This document shows positions 1-6,787 of a DNA stretch of 24,071 bases, one piece after another. The translations under genes were made by a program, and so were the position numbers. This stretch comes from Anaerolineae bacterium. GTDB taxonomy: Bacteria > Chloroflexota > Anaerolineae > Anaerolineales > Villigracilaceae. Numbering within the stretch: the first letter of the stretch is position 1; the number at the start of each line of letters is the position of its first letter. The notes under the pieces are model-generated. The model was not told the origin of the DNA. It saw nothing but the letters and a program-made list of their open reading frames with translations, and searched no databases. The stretch is taken from the NCBI GenBank assembly GCA_017303735.1, contig JAFLCF010000049.1, positions 1 to 24,071 of the forward strand, given 5' to 3'.

Positions 1-31
1 TCGGGTATCCATTTGATGGTGATTTTTTCTT

Positions 32-37
32 ATTATA
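32..37 (-). promoter_or_regulatory. Possible -10 box for a leftward gene outside the window
   Basis: On the minus strand a perfect TATAAT lies here, 19 nt before an ATG at position 12 that opens a frame running off the left edge. No convincing -35 was found. The leftward gene itself cannot be identified from four codons. Confidence 0.3.
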
Positions 38-97
38 CCGTCTGGAATTTTTCAGAACGACTTTTCCCCTTTCAAAAACATAGCCTGCCCAGACAAC

Positions 98-550
98 TTA
101 CCACTCCCCAAAATTAGACTTGATACTATTTTCGCCGTACTTCATCAATAGAGTTCGATGCAGAGAGTAAAAATTCTCGGGCAACTCATGTATCGGAAAA
201 GCACGCATCTCCGCGATCTCTGCATCCGAATTGCCAACAAATTTAAAGTCTTTGCAAAGAAAAACAGATGTATGATCCGTTTTCCACTGAGCATAACTGG
301 TAAATACACCCAAGAGCGAGATCTCTCCCAACTCTGCGCCAGTTTCTTCACGCGCTTCACGGCGCGCGGCTTGCTCAAGCGATTCCCATTTTTTCAATCC
401 GCCGCCGGGTAGGTACCAACCCGGCATATACGTATGCCTTACCAACCACGCCTTGCCATCTTCAAGCATCGCCACCCGCACCCCCATGCGGATGGGACGA
501 AAGATGAAGCAATAAATTTTGAAGCCAAGATACAAGAAACGATAGAACAT
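98..550 (-). CDS. Nudix hydrolase
   Basis: A 150-residue Nudix-family hydrolase, the family that cleaves nucleoside diphosphates linked to another moiety. The full Nudix box GX5EX7REUXEEXGU is seen at residues 50-72 (G50, E56, R64-E65, E68-E69, G71), so the metal-binding helix looks intact. The N-terminal 20 residues are hydrophobic and aromatic, longer than in minimal Nudix proteins, and could be membrane-associated. The start ATG shares one base with the TAA stop of the upstream aldo/keto reductase (TAATG), which points to translational coupling in a two-gene operon. No own Shine-Dalgarno is needed in that arrangement. The substrate cannot be told from the sequence: sugar nucleotides, dinucleotides and oxidised nucleotides are all possible. 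Confidence 0.9.
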   Translation of the reverse strand: MFYRFLYLGFKIYCFIFRPIRMGVRVAMLEDGKAWLVRHTYMPGWYLPGGGLKKWESLEQAARREAREETGAELGEISLLGVFTSYAQWKTDHTSVFLCKDFKFVGNSDAEIAEMRAFPIHELPENFYSLHRTLLMKYGENSIKSNFGEW

Positions 551-1527
551 TATGAATGACCCAACACAGGGTGCGGTTGATACAACTCCTCAAGGCGGTG
601 GACTTCTTCGTCTGTGAGTTTGATCTCCAACGCAGCCATTGCCTGATCCAAATGCGCCCCTTTGCTGGACCCGATAATGGGGGAGGCGATATAAGGCTTC
701 GATAACACCCAAGCTAATGCAATTTGAGAGGATGTCACGCCGCGTTCTTTGGCGATCTCTTCTGCGCGGTTTGCAACCTTGAAATCATCTTCACGACCAT
801 ATAGCTCTTTAAAGAAGCCATCGGTTTTATAGCGGGTGGTTTCATTTCCACTTTTGCTGTTGCGGGCAAAGAATCCGCGTGCCATTGGGCTCCACGGAAT
901 CAGACCCACGCCCGTTTCCACACAATGTGGAATCATCTCGCGCTCTTCTTCGCGATAGACCAGGTTGTAGTGATTCTGCATCGAGACGAACTTCGTCCAG
1001 CCGTTCATATCGGCAACGTGTTGCGCCTTCATGAACTGCCGCACGAACATAGACGATGCCCCGATATATCTCGCCTTCCCCGCGCGGACGATGTCATTCA
1101 GCGTTTCCATCGTCTCTTCGATGGGCGTGTTGTAATCCCAACGGTGGATCTGGTACAAGTCCACATAATCCATTTGCAGGCGTTTGAGCGAATTGTCGAT
1201 GCCGTCCATGATGTGCTTGCGGGAGAGTCCGCGGTCGTTGACATCGTTGCTCAATTCGCCGTTTACTTTCGTAGCGATGATCACATTCTGACGATTTACC
1301 CCGAAGTGACGCATGAGGTTGCCCGTGATGCGTTCACTTTCACCGATGGAATACACATCGGCAGTATCAAAGAAGTTGATGCCTGCGTCTAACGCCTTCT
1401 TTACGAAAGGCTTAGCTTCTTCTTCCGTCAACACCCATTCACGCCAAGTCTTCGAACCATACGTCATCATGCCGAGGCACAGACGTGATACTTTCAATCC
1501 GGTTTTGCCGAGGTTTACGTATTGCAT
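550..1527 (-). CDS. Aldo/keto reductase
   Basis: A 325-residue NADPH-dependent aldo/keto reductase, a cytosolic TIM-barrel enzyme reducing aldehydes or ketones. The catalytic tetrad is visible as D54 and Y59 in the FFDTADVYS segment, K87 in IIATKV and H128 in YQIHRWD. The N-terminus (NLGKTGLKVSRLCLGMMTYG) is typical of the AKR branch annotated as potassium-channel beta-like or YdhF/Tas-like oxidoreductases, and the length fits. The ATG at 1527 has a good Shine-Dalgarno, AAGGAGAA, a few bases upstream on the minus strand. It is the first gene of an operon with the Nudix gene. Directly upstream lies the heptamer palindrome rather than an obvious promoter. Substrate unknown. Confidence 0.93.
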   Translation of the reverse strand: MQYVNLGKTGLKVSRLCLGMMTYGSKTWREWVLTEEEAKPFVKKALDAGINFFDTADVYSIGESERITGNLMRHFGVNRQNVIIATKVNGELSNDVNDRGLSRKHIMDGIDNSLKRLQMDYVDLYQIHRWDYNTPIEETMETLNDIVRAGKARYIGASSMFVRQFMKAQHVADMNGWTKFVSMQNHYNLVYREEEREMIPHCVETGVGLIPWSPMARGFFARNSKSGNETTRYKTDGFFKELYGREDDFKVANRAEEIAKERGVTSSQIALAWVLSKPYIASPIIGSSKGAHLDQAMAALEIKLTDEEVHRLEELYQPHPVLGHS

Positions 1528-1540
1528 GGTTCTCCTTCGG

Positions 1541-1607
1541 ATGACGATGGACCATGGATGATAGACGATGGATTGTCCATGGTCTGTGGTCTATCGTCCA
1601 TCGTCTA
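1541..1607. repeat. Heptamer-based palindromic intergenic repeat
   Basis: Between the helicase stop and the aldo/keto reductase start the sequence is built of 7-base units related to GACGATG. It reads GACGATG, GACCATG, GATGATA, GACGATG on the left, then the complementary-type units CATGGTC, TGTGGTC, TATCGTC, CATCGTC on the right. Two perfect inverted repeats are nested in it: TAGACGATGGA (1562-1572) with TCCATCGTCTA (1597-1607), and GACCATGGA (1550-1558) with TCCATGGTC (1576-1584). The right end contains the TAG stop codon of the helicase gene. Function unknown; it could act as an RNA hairpin at the helicase 3' end or be a mobile short repeat. Confidence 0.8.
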
Positions 1608-3779
1608 AATGATTTTCAAATTCGCTAAACTTGCGGCGAGACGTTTGATGCCCACCGACTCAAAGACCACGTCAATGATCTCATCGCCGTCTTGCATACG
1701 TGAGTCGAGGACGATGCCATCACCCCACATGGCGTGGCGGACACGAGTCCCGGCTTTGTATAAGGCTTGGGTGACAGGAGCAGATGTCGGCGGAGTCGGA
1801 AGCGACCACTTAATGTCGGAGGGAGCGCCGCGCATCGAGCGTCCGGTTCGTGTGCGACCGACGAGCATGTCTGCGGGGATGTCATCCATGAAGCGCGAGG
1901 GGAAGGTTTCTTCTGCCATGCCACGCCCGCCGCGTTGAATGGCGCGCAAAAGATAGAGGCGGTCTTTGGCACGCGTGATGCCGACGTAGAAGAGGCGGCG
2001 TTCTTCTTCCATTTGTTGTACTTCATCGAACGAGCGGCTGTGTGGAATGATGCCGTCATCAAGACCGACGATAAAGACCGCGCCATATTCGAGACCCTTG
2101 GCAGCGTGGAGCGTGAGCAGGGTGGGGGCGTTGGCGTCGGTGAGCGTGTCTTGATCGGCGATGAGCGCCACGTTCTCAAGGAAGTCGTCGATGGTGCGGG
2201 TATCGTATTCGAGCGCGAGACGCTTGAGTTCTTGCACGTTCTCCCAACGGTCGGCGCTTTCTTCGGAGTCATCTTCGACGATATGTTCTTTGTAATTAAT
2301 GTCGCGCACGATTTTGTCGAAGAGTTCGGCAACGGTTGCAGTTTTGGAAAGTGAGTGCCAATTAGCTAACATGCCGCCGAAATCTGAGAGGGGCAGGGCT
2401 GCGCGACCCGTGAAGGATTTATAGAAATTTGACTCGGCGCCGTGAGCAAGGTTGAGCAACACAAATCCGGCGTTGGTATCGTTTTGCCGCGCCACTAAAT
2501 GTAATGTAGTGAGAGTCTTTTCACCAATGCCGCGCGGCGGAACGTTGATAACGCGGCTGAGAGCAGCTTCGTCGGCGGGGTTATGGGCGAGACGAATGAA
2601 AGCGATGATGTCCTTCACTTCGCGGCGACCATAAAAGCGTTGTGCGCCGACCAATTTATAAGGAAGGCGCGCTTGCAAGAAGGCTTCTTCGATCAGGCGG
2701 GACATGGCGTTGGTGCGATACATGACCGCGCAGTCCTTCGGCTCAAACTCACCGGATGCGACGAGTTGCGCGATGGTGTCCACAACGAAAGAAGCTTCGC
2801 CGTAATCGTCACGCGCTTCGTAGAAGAAAATCTTCTCGCCCGCGCCGCGGTCACTGAACAGACGTTTCTTGCGGCGGTTGCTGGCACGGTCAATTACACC
2901 CATGGCGACATCGAGGATGTTTTGATGCGAACGATAATTCTGCTCGAGCAAAATCGTTTGTGAGTCGGGATAATCTTGCTCAAAGCGTTGAATGTTGCGA
3001 TAGTCCGCGCCGCGCCAGGCGTAGATGGATTGATCGGGATCACCCACGCAGAAAATATTCTTATGATAGGAAGCGAGATTCTTTACTAAAGCATACTGCG
3101 CGAGGTTGGTGTCTTGGAATTCATCCACTAGCACATGCCGAAAGCGTTGAGCATATTTCTCGCGCACGGCGGGGTTGGTTTCCATCAACTGCGTGGCGTA
3201 CACGAGGATGTCGTCAAAGTCCACGGCGTTACTGGCGATGAGTCGTTTTTGATATTCGGTGTACACACGCTTCACTACTTCGTCGCGGTAGGTGTTGATC
3301 GGGTAGTCGTCGGGCAAAATCAATTCGTTCTTGGCGCGCGAGATCGAAGCATGCACACTGTTGGCGCGATACAACTTCTCATTCAAATTCATTTCGCGGA
3401 TGATCGACTTGACCAAACTCTGTTGGTCGTCGGCATCGAAGATGACAAAGTTTTGCGCCACGGGCAGGTGCTCGGCTTCGCGCCGCAAAATCCGCGCACA
3501 GATTGAGTGGAAGGTTCCAAGCATCATGCCTTCGGTCGCTTGCTCGTTCAAAATCGCTTTGACGCGTTCGTCCATTTCTTTGGCGGCTTTGTTGGTGAAG
3601 GTGACGGCAAGGATCTGCCACGGGCGGACGCCTTCGTGGGCAATGAGATAAGCAATGCGTTGAGTCAATACGCGCGTCTTCCCGGACCCGGGACCTGCCA
3701 CGACCATTACAGGTCCATCCGCCGCTGTGACCGCGCTGCGCTGCTGAGGGTTGAGTTTGTTGATGAAATCTAAATTCAT
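1605..3779 (-). CDS. pcrA: ATP-dependent DNA helicase, PcrA/UvrD family
   Basis: A 724-residue superfamily 1A 3'-5' DNA helicase acting in nucleotide excision repair, mismatch repair or replication restart. All helicase motifs are present in order: Q-motif LNPQQ (9-13), Walker A AGPGSGKT (28-35), motif II DEFQD (219-223), motif III GDPDQSIYAWRGA (246-258), motif IV NYRS (281-284), motif V TLHAAKGLE (556-564) and motif VI RRLFYVGITRAKDR (594-607). The last 50 residues form the Tudor-like C-terminal domain of PcrA (YKAGTRVRH onward), which binds RNA polymerase in Gram-positive homologues. Start chosen at the ATG at 3779, which fits family N-termini. There is no Shine-Dalgarno, and a TATAAT box ends only 9 nt before it. 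The choice between the names pcrA and uvrD is conventional. Confidence 0.96.
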   Translation of the reverse strand: MNLDFINKLNPQQRSAVTAADGPVMVVAGPGSGKTRVLTQRIAYLIAHEGVRPWQILAVTFTNKAAKEMDERVKAILNEQATEGMMLGTFHSICARILRREAEHLPVAQNFVIFDADDQQSLVKSIIREMNLNEKLYRANSVHASISRAKNELILPDDYPINTYRDEVVKRVYTEYQKRLIASNAVDFDDILVYATQLMETNPAVREKYAQRFRHVLVDEFQDTNLAQYALVKNLASYHKNIFCVGDPDQSIYAWRGADYRNIQRFEQDYPDSQTILLEQNYRSHQNILDVAMGVIDRASNRRKKRLFSDRGAGEKIFFYEARDDYGEASFVVDTIAQLVASGEFEPKDCAVMYRTNAMSRLIEEAFLQARLPYKLVGAQRFYGRREVKDIIAFIRLAHNPADEAALSRVINVPPRGIGEKTLTTLHLVARQNDTNAGFVLLNLAHGAESNFYKSFTGRAALPLSDFGGMLANWHSLSKTATVAELFDKIVRDINYKEHIVEDDSEESADRWENVQELKRLALEYDTRTIDDFLENVALIADQDTLTDANAPTLLTLHAAKGLEYGAVFIVGLDDGIIPHSRSFDEVQQMEEERRLFYVGITRAKDRLYLLRAIQRGGRGMAEETFPSRFMDDIPADMLVGRTRTGRSMRGAPSDIKWSLPTPPTSAPVTQALYKAGTRVRHAMWGDGIVLDSRMQDGDEIIDVVFESVGIKRLAASLANLKII

Positions 3780-3788
3780 GGTGCCGAC

Positions 3789-3794
3789 ATTATA
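3789..3794 (-). promoter_or_regulatory. -10 box of the helicase gene, probable leaderless start
   Basis: A perfect TATAAT on the minus strand with 9 nt between its end and the helicase ATG. A normal start point 6-8 nt downstream leaves only two or three leader bases and no room for a ribosome binding site. The -35 position falls inside the GC-rich palindrome and does not match consensus. Confidence 0.6.
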
Positions 3795-3808
3795 CCTGTG
3801 CGTTAAAT

Positions 3809-3839
3809 GCTCTGGCGGGGGCTTAGCCCCCGCCAGAGC
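3809..3839. terminator. Perfect GC-rich palindrome after mscL
   Basis: GCTCTGGCGGGGGCT (3809-3823) is followed by one T and its exact reverse complement (3825-3839). It lies 21 nt past the mscL stop and would fold into a very stable hairpin. It has no proper T-run on either side, so it may be a factor-assisted terminator or an mRNA 3'-end stabiliser. It also covers the -35 region of the helicase promoter. Confidence 0.6.
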
Positions 3840-3860
3840 GGTGTTTAGATGAAGCTACTC

Positions 3861-4253
3861 TTACGCTTTCAATTCAGAGGTGCAGTTCGGGCAGCGCGTG
3901 GCTTTGATAGAAATGGTGCTGATGCAGTGTGGGCATTCCTTGGTGGTGGGGTCTGCTGGGGGAGGGGCTTTCTTCATCTTGTTTGCTGATTTGACAATGA
4001 GGAAGATGACAAAGGCGATGATGAGGAAATCCACTACGGTTTGAAGGAAGAGTCCCCACATGATGGTGGCACTGCCAACTGTGACGGACAGTTCGCTGAA
4101 GTTGACTCCGCCCATAAGCAAGCCGACCAAGGGCATGAGGATGTCATTGACGAGTGAGCCGACGATCTTACCGAATGCGCCGCCGATGATGACGCCTACT
4201 GCCATATCGAGCACGTTTCCGCGCATGACGAACTCTTTGAATTCTTTGAGCAT
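3861..4253 (-). CDS. mscL: Large-conductance mechanosensitive channel MscL
   Basis: A 131-residue MscL, the homopentameric inner-membrane channel that opens under hypo-osmotic shock. The family N-terminus is clear ([20 protein letters not shown], then [11 protein letters not shown]), with TM1 about residues 15-45 and TM2 about 62-88. The cytoplasmic tail carries two CxxC pairs (CPHC about residue 107 and CPNC about residue 123), a small zinc-ribbon-like extension seen in some MscL proteins but absent from the E. coli type. The frame is open further upstream, but the ATG at 4253 is right: AGGAGA lies just before it, and the upstream ATG at 4313 falls within the promoter. Probably monocistronic. 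Confidence 0.95.
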   Translation of the reverse strand: MLKEFKEFVMRGNVLDMAVGVIIGGAFGKIVGSLVNDILMPLVGLLMGGVNFSELSVTVGSATIMWGLFLQTVVDFLIIAFVIFLIVKSANKMKKAPPPADPTTKECPHCISTISIKATRCPNCTSELKA

Positions 4254-4284
4254 GATGATTTCTCCTGAATGAAGTGATAAATAA

Positions 4285-4313
4285 ATTGTATGGCAGGGGA
4301 GGGGGATTGTCAA
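4285..4313 (-). promoter_or_regulatory. mscL promoter
   Basis: On the minus strand TTGACA (4313-4308), a 17-nt spacer and TACAAT (4290-4285). Transcription would start near 4278, giving a leader of about 25 nt that contains the AGGAGA ribosome binding site. This is a near-consensus sigma-70-type promoter. Confidence 0.8.
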
Positions 4314-4535
4314 CGCGGAGCGGGAAAGGTTGCGGCGATTGAAAAGTCAAATGGGGAGACTCAGGAATCAGGTTCGATTTGAGGCGGTTTTGTCGTCATT
4401 TTCTTGTCACAAAAATTATAGGGAATTTATCAGGTTGTGTTAAAAAAACAGTCCTACAGTAGGGTGTTCAAAAGCTACTAAAGTGTGGTTTAAGGCGTGA
4501 AAATGACTATACATGCCCATACTATGTCATCGCGG
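4314..4535. other. Non-coding stretch between divergent promoters
   Basis: This AT-rich stretch lies between the mscL promoter and the binding-protein promoter. No open frame with a ribosome binding site, no strong hairpin and no clear repeat was seen. It may hold regulator sites for the transporter, but none could be recognised. Confidence 0.6.
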
Positions 4536-4563
4536 TTGACTCGCCTCTAGAATTAGGTATAAT
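4536..4563 (+). promoter_or_regulatory. Strong promoter of the ABC transporter locus
   Basis: TTGACT (4536-4541), 16-nt spacer, TATAAT (4558-4563). The start would be near 4570, which leaves a leader of roughly 130 nt before the binding-protein ATG at 4702. Confidence 0.8.
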
Positions 4564-4607
4564 TCTCTTTGTCCTATCGGTTTGTAAAAACCTTTTATAT
4601 TGTATAG

Positions 4608-4640
4608 AAGGAGGTGGTTCAGCAAGAGATAAAAATGTAA
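4608..4640 (+). promoter_or_regulatory. Orphan Shine-Dalgarno and start-stop in the leader
   Basis: AAGGAGGTGG (4608-4617) matches the anti-Shine-Dalgarno of 16S rRNA almost perfectly but has no useful start codon 5-9 nt downstream. The nearest ATG (4635) is immediately followed by TAA (4638-4640). The real start has its own GGAGGAG at 4687. The leader element could be a ribosome standby site, a minimal start-stop uORF or an mRNA stabiliser. Confidence 0.5.
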
Positions 4641-4701
4641 CTTTTGCATGTTGTGTCTGTACTTCAAACCCCTAAATTTTCTTCTTGGAGGAGAAAAACA
4701 A

Positions 4702-6642
4702 ATGTTACGAAACCGATTGTTTGCTTTGCTTGGTTTGTTGGTGATCGCCAGCATGGTGCTTGCTGCGTGCGGTGCTCCTGCTGCCACCGAAGAATCTGCC
4801 CCTGCTGCTACTGAAGAAGCTGCTCCTGCTGCTACTGAAGAAGCTGCTCCTGCTGAGCCCAAAGTGATGGTTGCTTGTTTGGCTCAGGAACCTTCCACCT
4901 TGTATCTGTACAGTGAATCTGCGTTGGTCAAGACCTTCGTTCTCGAAGCTCTCTATGACAACACCTTCGATGCCCGCACCTACGACTATCAGGGCGTGCT
5001 CTATGGTCTTTCCACCTTCGATGATACCGCCACGAGCGAAACCATTGAAGTTGGTGTCGGCGATGTCGTTTATGATGGCGCTCAGGATGCGGCTGTGACC
5101 CTCGAAGTGGGCACCGTTATCTCCCTGAACCAGGCTGAAGGCGCTCCCGTCGAAGTCACCGTTGAAGAAGGTCAGAAGTACCCGACCGTTCAGATTGTGA
5201 CCACCTTCACTCTCGCTGAAGGCGCAACCTGGGAAGATGGCACTCCTGTAACCACCAAGGATATCGAATTCTCCTACAACGTCGGCGCTCACCCCGATAC
5301 CCCCAGCTCCAAGTACTTCTATGAGACCCAGACTCAGAAGATCGAGATCGTGGATGACTCAACCTACAAGTACTACTTCATGCCGAGCTACACCAGCGGT
5401 ACCTACTTCGTTGACGGTATGATCACCCCGCTTCCTGCACATGTGTATGGCGAAGGTGGCTCCAGCCCGATGACCCCCGCTGAAATGCTTGCTGACGAAA
5501 CCGTGAACCGCGATCCGCTCGCTTTCGGTCCGTTCAAACTGACCGAATGGGTTGCTGGTGATCACCTGACCGTTGAGAAGAACGAAACCTACTGGCGCGC
5601 TGGCGAAGGCCTGCCCAAGATCGACACCCTGATCTACCGCTTCATCCCCGACACCAACCAGCTCATTGCTCAGTTGGCTTCCGGTGAATGTGATTTCGGT
5701 ACCCAGGACGCTGCCTTCGAAGGTTCCCTGCCCCTCATCCGCCAATTTGAATCTGAAGGTTTGATGATTCCTCAGGTTGTGGCTGGTACCGTGTTTGAAC
5801 ACCTCGATTTCAACACCAAGCCGGTTGAAGGCTACTCTGGACCTGCTGCAACCCTCGAGGCTGCTGATGGCTCCTTGCTCTTCCAAAACGTTGCCTTCCG
5901 CCAGGCGATTGCCTACTGTCTCGACCGTCAGGCGATCGTTGACGGCGCGACCAACGGCGCTGCTGTTGTTCAGCACACCTACACCGCGTCTGATCACCCG
6001 CTTTACGCTGGTGATGACAATGTCACCATCTACGAATTCGATGCTGAAAAGGGTAAGTCCATGCTTGCGGAACTCGGCTGGACCGATACTGATGGCGATG
6101 GCATCCTCGATGACGGCCAAGGCAACAAGCTCGCCTTCGTTCACAGCACCCGCGTGAACCCGCTGCGCGAAAAAGTAACCCAGATCGTTCAGGGTCAGCT
6201 TAAGGACAACTGCGGTATCGAAACCACCATTGAACTTCAGGGTGGCGAATTCTTTGCCGATGGTCCCGATGGTATCGTCTTCGGACGCGCCTATGATTTG
6301 GGCGAATTTGCCTGGTTGACCGGCGTTGAGCCCCCATGCACCCTGTACATCTCTTCGCAGTTGCCCAGCGCTGAACTTGGTTGGGGTAACTCCAACAACG
6401 TTGGTTTCGAGAATGCCGAATTTGATGCTGCATGCAATGCTGCGACTCAGGCTCTCGACGAAGCCACCAAGGCTTCAGAACATGCCAAGGCTCAGGCGAT
6501 CTTCACCGAAAACCTGCCCAGCCTGCCCTTGTTCGCCCGCGCCAAGATCCTCGTGACCCGCCCGAACGTTGTGGGTGTGTTGATGGACCCGACCGCCAAC
6601 AGCGAATTCTGGAACGTTGAGAACTTCGACTTCGAGCAATAA
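4702..6642 (+). CDS. ABC transporter substrate-binding lipoprotein (peptide-type, family 5)
   Basis: A 646-residue extracytoplasmic solute-binding protein of the SBP_bac_5 (DppA/OppA-type) family, which captures peptides or related solutes for the permeases downstream. The signal peptide ends in lipobox LAAC with Cys23 as the lipidation site. A repeated Ala/Pro/Thr/Glu linker then precedes the binding domain (from about residue 54, ACLAQEPSTLY). The family hallmark near FGPFKLTEW and the late AYCLDRQAIV segment are both visible. It is longer than E. coli DppA (about 535 residues), with an acidic insertion about residues 100-170. Start at 4702 chosen for the GGAGGAG at 4687-4693 and the signal peptide; the in-frame ATG at 4648 would bury the signal. 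Codons are strongly biased, as in a highly expressed gene. The substrate is not determined. Confidence 0.93.
   Translation: MLRNRLFALLGLLVIASMVLAACGAPAATEESAPAATEEAAPAATEEAAPAEPKVMVACLAQEPSTLYLYSESALVKTFVLEALYDNTFDARTYDYQGVLYGLSTFDDTATSETIEVGVGDVVYDGAQDAAVTLEVGTVISLNQAEGAPVEVTVEEGQKYPTVQIVTTFTLAEGATWEDGTPVTTKDIEFSYNVGAHPDTPSSKYFYETQTQKIEIVDDSTYKYYFMPSYTSGTYFVDGMITPLPAHVYGEGGSSPMTPAEMLADETVNRDPLAFGPFKLTEWVAGDHLTVEKNETYWRAGEGLPKIDTLIYRFIPDTNQLIAQLASGECDFGTQDAAFEGSLPLIRQFESEGLMIPQVVAGTVFEHLDFNTKPVEGYSGPAATLEAADGSLLFQNVAFRQAIAYCLDRQAIVDGATNGAAVVQHTYTASDHPLYAGDDNVTIYEFDAEKGKSMLAELGWTDTDGDGILDDGQGNKLAFVHSTRVNPLREKVTQIVQGQLKDNCGIETTIELQGGEFFADGPDGIVFGRAYDLGEFAWLTGVEPPCTLYISSQLPSAELGWGNSNNVGFENAEFDAACNAATQALDEATKASEHAKAQAIFTENLPSLPLFARAKILVTRPNVVGVLMDPTANSEFWNVENFDFEQ
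4771..4857 (+). repeat. 24-bp tandem repeat coding an octapeptide linker
   Basis: Three 24-bp units (4771-4794, 4795-4818, 4819-4842) and a partial fourth encode the octapeptide APAATEE plus one variable residue just after the lipidated cysteine. Units two and three differ by few bases. It acts as a flexible spacer between membrane anchor and binding domain, and copy number could vary between strains by slippage. Confidence 0.85.
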
Positions 6643-6661
6643 GATCGTAAAGTAAGTAAAG

Positions 6662-6691
6662 TGGAGGATGGTGGGGAACCACCATCCTCCA
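6662..6691 (+). terminator. Intercistronic hairpin after the binding-protein gene
   Basis: TGGAGGATGGTGG (6662-6674), loop GGAA, then the exact complement (6679-6691), followed by TTCTGGTTTTATT. The 13-bp stem lies 19 nt past the stop codon and 96 nt before the permease start. It probably ends or stabilises most transcripts so that binding protein is made in excess over permeases. Confidence 0.75.
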
Positions 6692-6787
6692 TTCTGGTTT
6701 TATTAGAAGTTGTCATTATTTTTCTTTTTATTGTATGCCTTGAAATAAAACTCAATCCCCTGAAATTTAGAAAGGGCAGCAAAGAAC

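Noticed and set aside
1541..1607. CRISPR repeat
   Set aside because: Units are only 7 bp without spacers, and no second array-like repeat or cas gene is present.
1767..2354. A 195-codon open frame opposite the helicase gene
   Set aside because: It lies wholly within a gene with all helicase motifs, has no ribosome binding site or recognised motif, and arises from the codon bias of the real gene.
4648..4701. An earlier ATG start for the first binding protein
   Set aside because: It would place 18 residues before the lipoprotein signal peptide and has no ribosome binding site, while GGAGGAG precedes the ATG at 4702.
5359..6144. A 261-codon open frame opposite the first binding-protein gene
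   Set aside because: Antisense shadow of a strongly codon-biased gene; no start signal and no family pattern. The same holds for 4705-5292.
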